A stretch of 64,000 nt of DNA from Arcobacter porcinus (GTDB lineage Bacteria; Campylobacterota; Campylobacteria; Campylobacterales; Arcobacteraceae), in NCBI RefSeq assembly GCF_004299785.2, contig NZ_CP036246.2:930001-994000 (forward strand). Direction: 5' to 3'. Made by a program: the position numbers and the translations under genes. The notes under the pieces are model-generated. The model searched no databases. It was given only the letters and a program-made list of their open reading frames with translations, and had not been told where the DNA came from. This document shows positions 61,573 to 64,000 of this stretch, in pieces. Within the stretch, counting starts at the first letter, position 1. Each line of letters opens with the position of its first letter.

Positions 61573-62868
61573 ATGCGAAAATTATTTTATATATTCTTTT
61601 CAATTTTTTTTATTTTACAAGGAAATTTAATGGCATCAACAAAAAAAGAGCTTATAGTTAATGGTATCAAAATACCTGTTATTTTTGAAGAACAAAAATC
61701 TCTACCTATATTAAATGTACAATTTATCTTTAAAAATAGTGGTTTTATAAAAGATGGAAATAATCACGGATTAGCATATTTATCTTCAAAAATACTAAAT
61801 GAAGGTTCAAGTGATTTAAAAGCTACAAAATTTGCAGAAAAACTTGATGAAAATGCTATAACACTTTACTCTTCAATGGGTTTTGAGACTCTTATTTTAG
61901 AACTATCTTCTTTAAATGAAAAAAGAGATATTGCTATAAATATGTTTCAAAAACTTATAAAATCTCCAAATTTTAGTGAAGATGCACTAAAAAAAATTAA
62001 AACTTTAGCAATTGGAAATTTAAAAAGAAAAGAGAGTGATTTTGATGATATGGCAAGTAAAGGCTTAAATGCCCTACTTTATAAAAACACTCCTTTGGCA
62101 AATCCTGCAAGTGGAACTGTTGAATCAATATCTAATATAAAACTAAAAGATATAGAAAACTTTATAAAAGATGCTTTTACTTTAAACAATCTTACAATAG
62201 TTGCAGGTGGAGATATTAGCTTTGATGAGTTAAAAAATATTTTAACTCCAATATTAAGCTCTTTAAATATTGGTAAAGTAGAAGAAGAGAAAAGAATTGA
62301 TTTTACTTCAAAAAAAGATTTAAAAATTATTAAAAAAGATACAGAACAAGCATATATATATTTTGGAAGTTCTTTTAATGCTCAAACAAAAAATGAAGAT
62401 AATTATAAAGCAAAAGTTGCTTCATTTATTCTTGGTGGAAGTGGATTTGGAAGTAGATTAATGGAAGAGATAAGAGTAAAAAGAGGTTTAGCTTATAGTG
62501 CTTATGCATCTATTGGTATTAATAAATCTTATTCTAGTTTCACAGGATATTTACAAACAAAAAATGAAAGTAGTGATGAAGCAAAAGAGTTAGTAATATC
62601 TTTAGTAGAAGAGTTTGTAAAAAATGGTGTTACACAAGAAGAGCTTGATGCTGCTAAAAACTTCTTAAGTGGAAGTGAACCTTTAAGAACTGAAACTTTA
62701 GCCCAGCGTTTAAATAGAGCTTTTATCTTAGATTTTAAAGGATTAGATCAAGATTATCCAAAAGATGAGCTTGAAAAGATTCAAAATCTAAAACTTGAAG
62801 ATTTAAATAACTATATAAAAACTCATACTGAGTTAAATAATTTAACATTTTTTATTGTAAGGAATTAA
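61573..62868 (+). CDS. M16 peptidase-like protein without HxxEH
   Basis: A 431-residue insulinase-family protein with signal peptide (ending QGNLMA). In place of the zinc motif HxxEH it has [13 protein letters not shown] near 55-67, so this chain is not a zinc peptidase by itself. The C-terminal half keeps [15 protein letters not shown] near 296-310, the Arg/Tyr-bearing part found in the non-zinc subunit of two-chain M16 proteins. A partner with HxxEH is not in this window. It lies 4 bp after mqnC and 4 bp before gltX. Confidence 0.82.
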   Translation: MRKLFYIFFSIFFILQGNLMASTKKELIVNGIKIPVIFEEQKSLPILNVQFIFKNSGFIKDGNNHGLAYLSSKILNEGSSDLKATKFAEKLDENAITLYSSMGFETLILELSSLNEKRDIAINMFQKLIKSPNFSEDALKKIKTLAIGNLKRKESDFDDMASKGLNALLYKNTPLANPASGTVESISNIKLKDIENFIKDAFTLNNLTIVAGGDISFDELKNILTPILSSLNIGKVEEEKRIDFTSKKDLKIIKKDTEQAYIYFGSSFNAQTKNEDNYKAKVASFILGGSGFGSRLMEEIRVKRGLAYSAYASIGINKSYSSFTGYLQTKNESSDEAKELVISLVEEFVKNGVTQEELDAAKNFLSGSEPLRTETLAQRLNRAFILDFKGLDQDYPKDELEKIQNLKLEDLNNYIKTHTELNNLTFFIVRN

Positions 62869-62872
62869 TTAT

Positions 62873-64000
62873 ATGCTAAGATTTGCACCAAGTCCAACAG
62901 GAGATATGCACATAGGGAATCTAAGAGTTGCTATTTTTAACTATATTGTAGCAAAACAGTTAAATGAAGGGCTTATTATTAGAATTGAAGATACTGATAA
63001 AGCAAGAAACATTGAAGGAAAAGACAAAGAAATTTTAGAGATTTTAGCTCTTTTTTCTATTGATTATAAAACTGTTTTTTATCAAAGTGAAAATATAAAA
63101 TATCATCAAAAGATGGCTTTACAACTAATGACTCAGAAAAAAGCTTTTGCTTGTTTTTGTAGTGATGATAAACTTGAAGAGTTAAAAGAGGAGAGCATAA
63201 AAAAAGGTATTCCTTTTAGATATGATAATTTTTGTGAAACTTTAAGTGATGAAACTGTTTTAAATACAAATGCTCCTTTTACTGTAAGACTTAAAAAACC
63301 TGATCATAATATTAAGTTCAAAGATCTATTAAAAGGTGAATTTGATTATGCACCATTTGATATAGATAGTTTTATTATTTTAAGACAAGATAAATCTCCA
63401 ACATATAATTATGCTTGTAGTGTTGATGATATGTTAATGGATATTTCAATGGTAATAAGAGGAGAAGATCATATTTCAAATACTCCTAAACAGATTCATA
63501 TTAGAGAATCTTTAGGATATACAAAAGAGATTAAATATGTTCATCTTCCAATAATTTTAAATGCTCAAACTGGTAAAAAAATGAGTAAAAGAGATGATGC
63601 AAGTAGCGTAAAATGGCTAATTGAACAAGGTTTTTTACCAAGTGCTATTGCAAACTATTTAGTTTTAATGGGGAATAAAACTCCAAAAGAGATTTTTACA
63701 CTTGAAGAAGCTATTTCTTGGTTTGATATTGAAACAATTTCAAGAAGTGGAGCTAAGTTTGATATTGATAAATTAAGATTTATAAATAGAAAACATATTG
63801 AAACTCTTGATGAGATGAGATTATCAAAAATATTAGGTTTTGCTGATGAGAGTATTGGAAAACTAGCAAAACTATATTTAGAAGAAGCAAGTACAATAAA
63901 AGAGATAAAAGAGAAACTTGATAATATTTTTAGTATTAAAACAACTCTTGAAGGTTTTGAAAATGAATCAAACAAAATAAAAGAAGTTTTACAAAAAGCA
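62873..64000 (+). CDS. gltX: Glutamate--tRNA ligase (3' end outside window)
   Basis: Class I synthetase. The first 376 codons are visible: [15 protein letters not shown] with the HIGH motif near 4-18, and [10 protein letters not shown] (KMSKS) near 237. It has the short anticodon-binding part typical of Campylobacterota GltX; many of these species have two paralogues, one of them charging tRNA-Gln with Glu. AAGGA lies 9 nt before the ATG. The frame continues beyond the right edge. Confidence 0.9.
   Translation, partial: MLRFAPSPTGDMHIGNLRVAIFNYIVAKQLNEGLIIRIEDTDKARNIEGKDKEILEILALFSIDYKTVFYQSENIKYHQKMALQLMTQKKAFACFCSDDKLEELKEESIKKGIPFRYDNFCETLSDETVLNTNAPFTVRLKKPDHNIKFKDLLKGEFDYAPFDIDSFIILRQDKSPTYNYACSVDDMLMDISMVIRGEDHISNTPKQIHIRESLGYTKEIKYVHLPIILNAQTGKKMSKRDDASSVKWLIEQGFLPSAIANYLVLMGNKTPKEIFTLEEAISWFDIETISRSGAKFDIDKLRFINRKHIETLDEMRLSKILGFADESIGKLAKLYLEEASTIKEIKEKLDNIFSIKTTLEGFENESNKIKEVLQKA

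Noticed and set aside
1-64000. tRNA, rRNA genes and insertion sequences
   Set aside because: No cloverleaf-like GTTCGA-containing stretch, rRNA signature or transposase was recognised in the gaps.

Overview
The window is a stretch of AT-rich chromosome from an Arcobacter-like member of the Campylobacterota (Epsilonproteobacteria), most likely Aliarcobacter or a close relative. This rests on gene content and order: lysC-hobA-holB-folP, the XerH-type single recombinase, MqnC of the futalosine menaquinone route, and the strong A/T codon bias. Most of the window is ordinary housekeeping sequence in short, tightly packed operons, plus one 9.7 kb integrated filamentous phage.

Layout. 1-7.1 kb: a partial methyltransferase, a laccase-domain protein, malic enzyme, purU-trmL-brnQ, and a Na/phosphate symporter on the other strand. 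7.2-12.5 kb: a small two-component system facing a TonB-dependent receptor that carries both halves of the OprC copper site, then a stomatin/NfeD pair. 12.5-16.2 kb: a membrane protein, a DCC thioredoxin-fold protein, aat, an RsuA-type pseudouridine synthase and an HAD phosphatase. 16.3-16.45 kb: a candidate small RNA with a strong terminator. 16.5-21.7 kb: a TauE/SafE-like protein, a tiny unlisted lipoprotein, and a BtuB-BtuF-BtuD-BtuC-like uptake operon. 21.8-31.4 kb: hpf, der, hemD, a probable 6S RNA, purD, an RDD protein, lptD, a PRPP-fold protein and pnp. 31.5-36.5 kb: a chemotaxis operon cheY-cheA-cheR-cheD-cheB. It is followed by an MFS transporter whose natural start appears to be split off by an A8 tract.

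37.68-47.36 kb: a complete inovirus (filamentous phage) genome. In transcription order on the minus strand it has a winged-helix regulator, an ssDNA-binding-like protein behind a predicted RNA pseudoknot, a ribbon-helix-helix protein, a pVIII-like major coat protein, a 39-aa membrane peptide, a small adsorption-like protein, 41-aa and 25-aa membrane peptides, a TspB/pIII-like adsorption protein, a pVI-like protein, a Zot/pI ATPase, its own secretin (pIV) and an HUH replication initiator (pII). Two small plus-strand cargo genes and a hairpin-rich, origin-like region lie at the other end. The element is bounded by two Xer-site-like sequences that share a 15-bp core, and the host xerH gene starts 55 bp beyond the right-hand site. 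It encodes no integrase. I therefore read it as an XerH-dependent, dif-integrated filamentous prophage (an IMEX), analogous to CTXphi at Vibrio dif but using the single-recombinase XerH/difH system.

48.5-64 kb: two small hypothetical genes, an M3 oligopeptidase, prmC, a HemW-like radical SAM protein, rppH, lysC-hobA-holB-folP, tyrA, bamA, mqnC, a degenerate M16 peptidase subunit and the start of gltX. No tRNA, rRNA, IS element or CRISPR array was seen.
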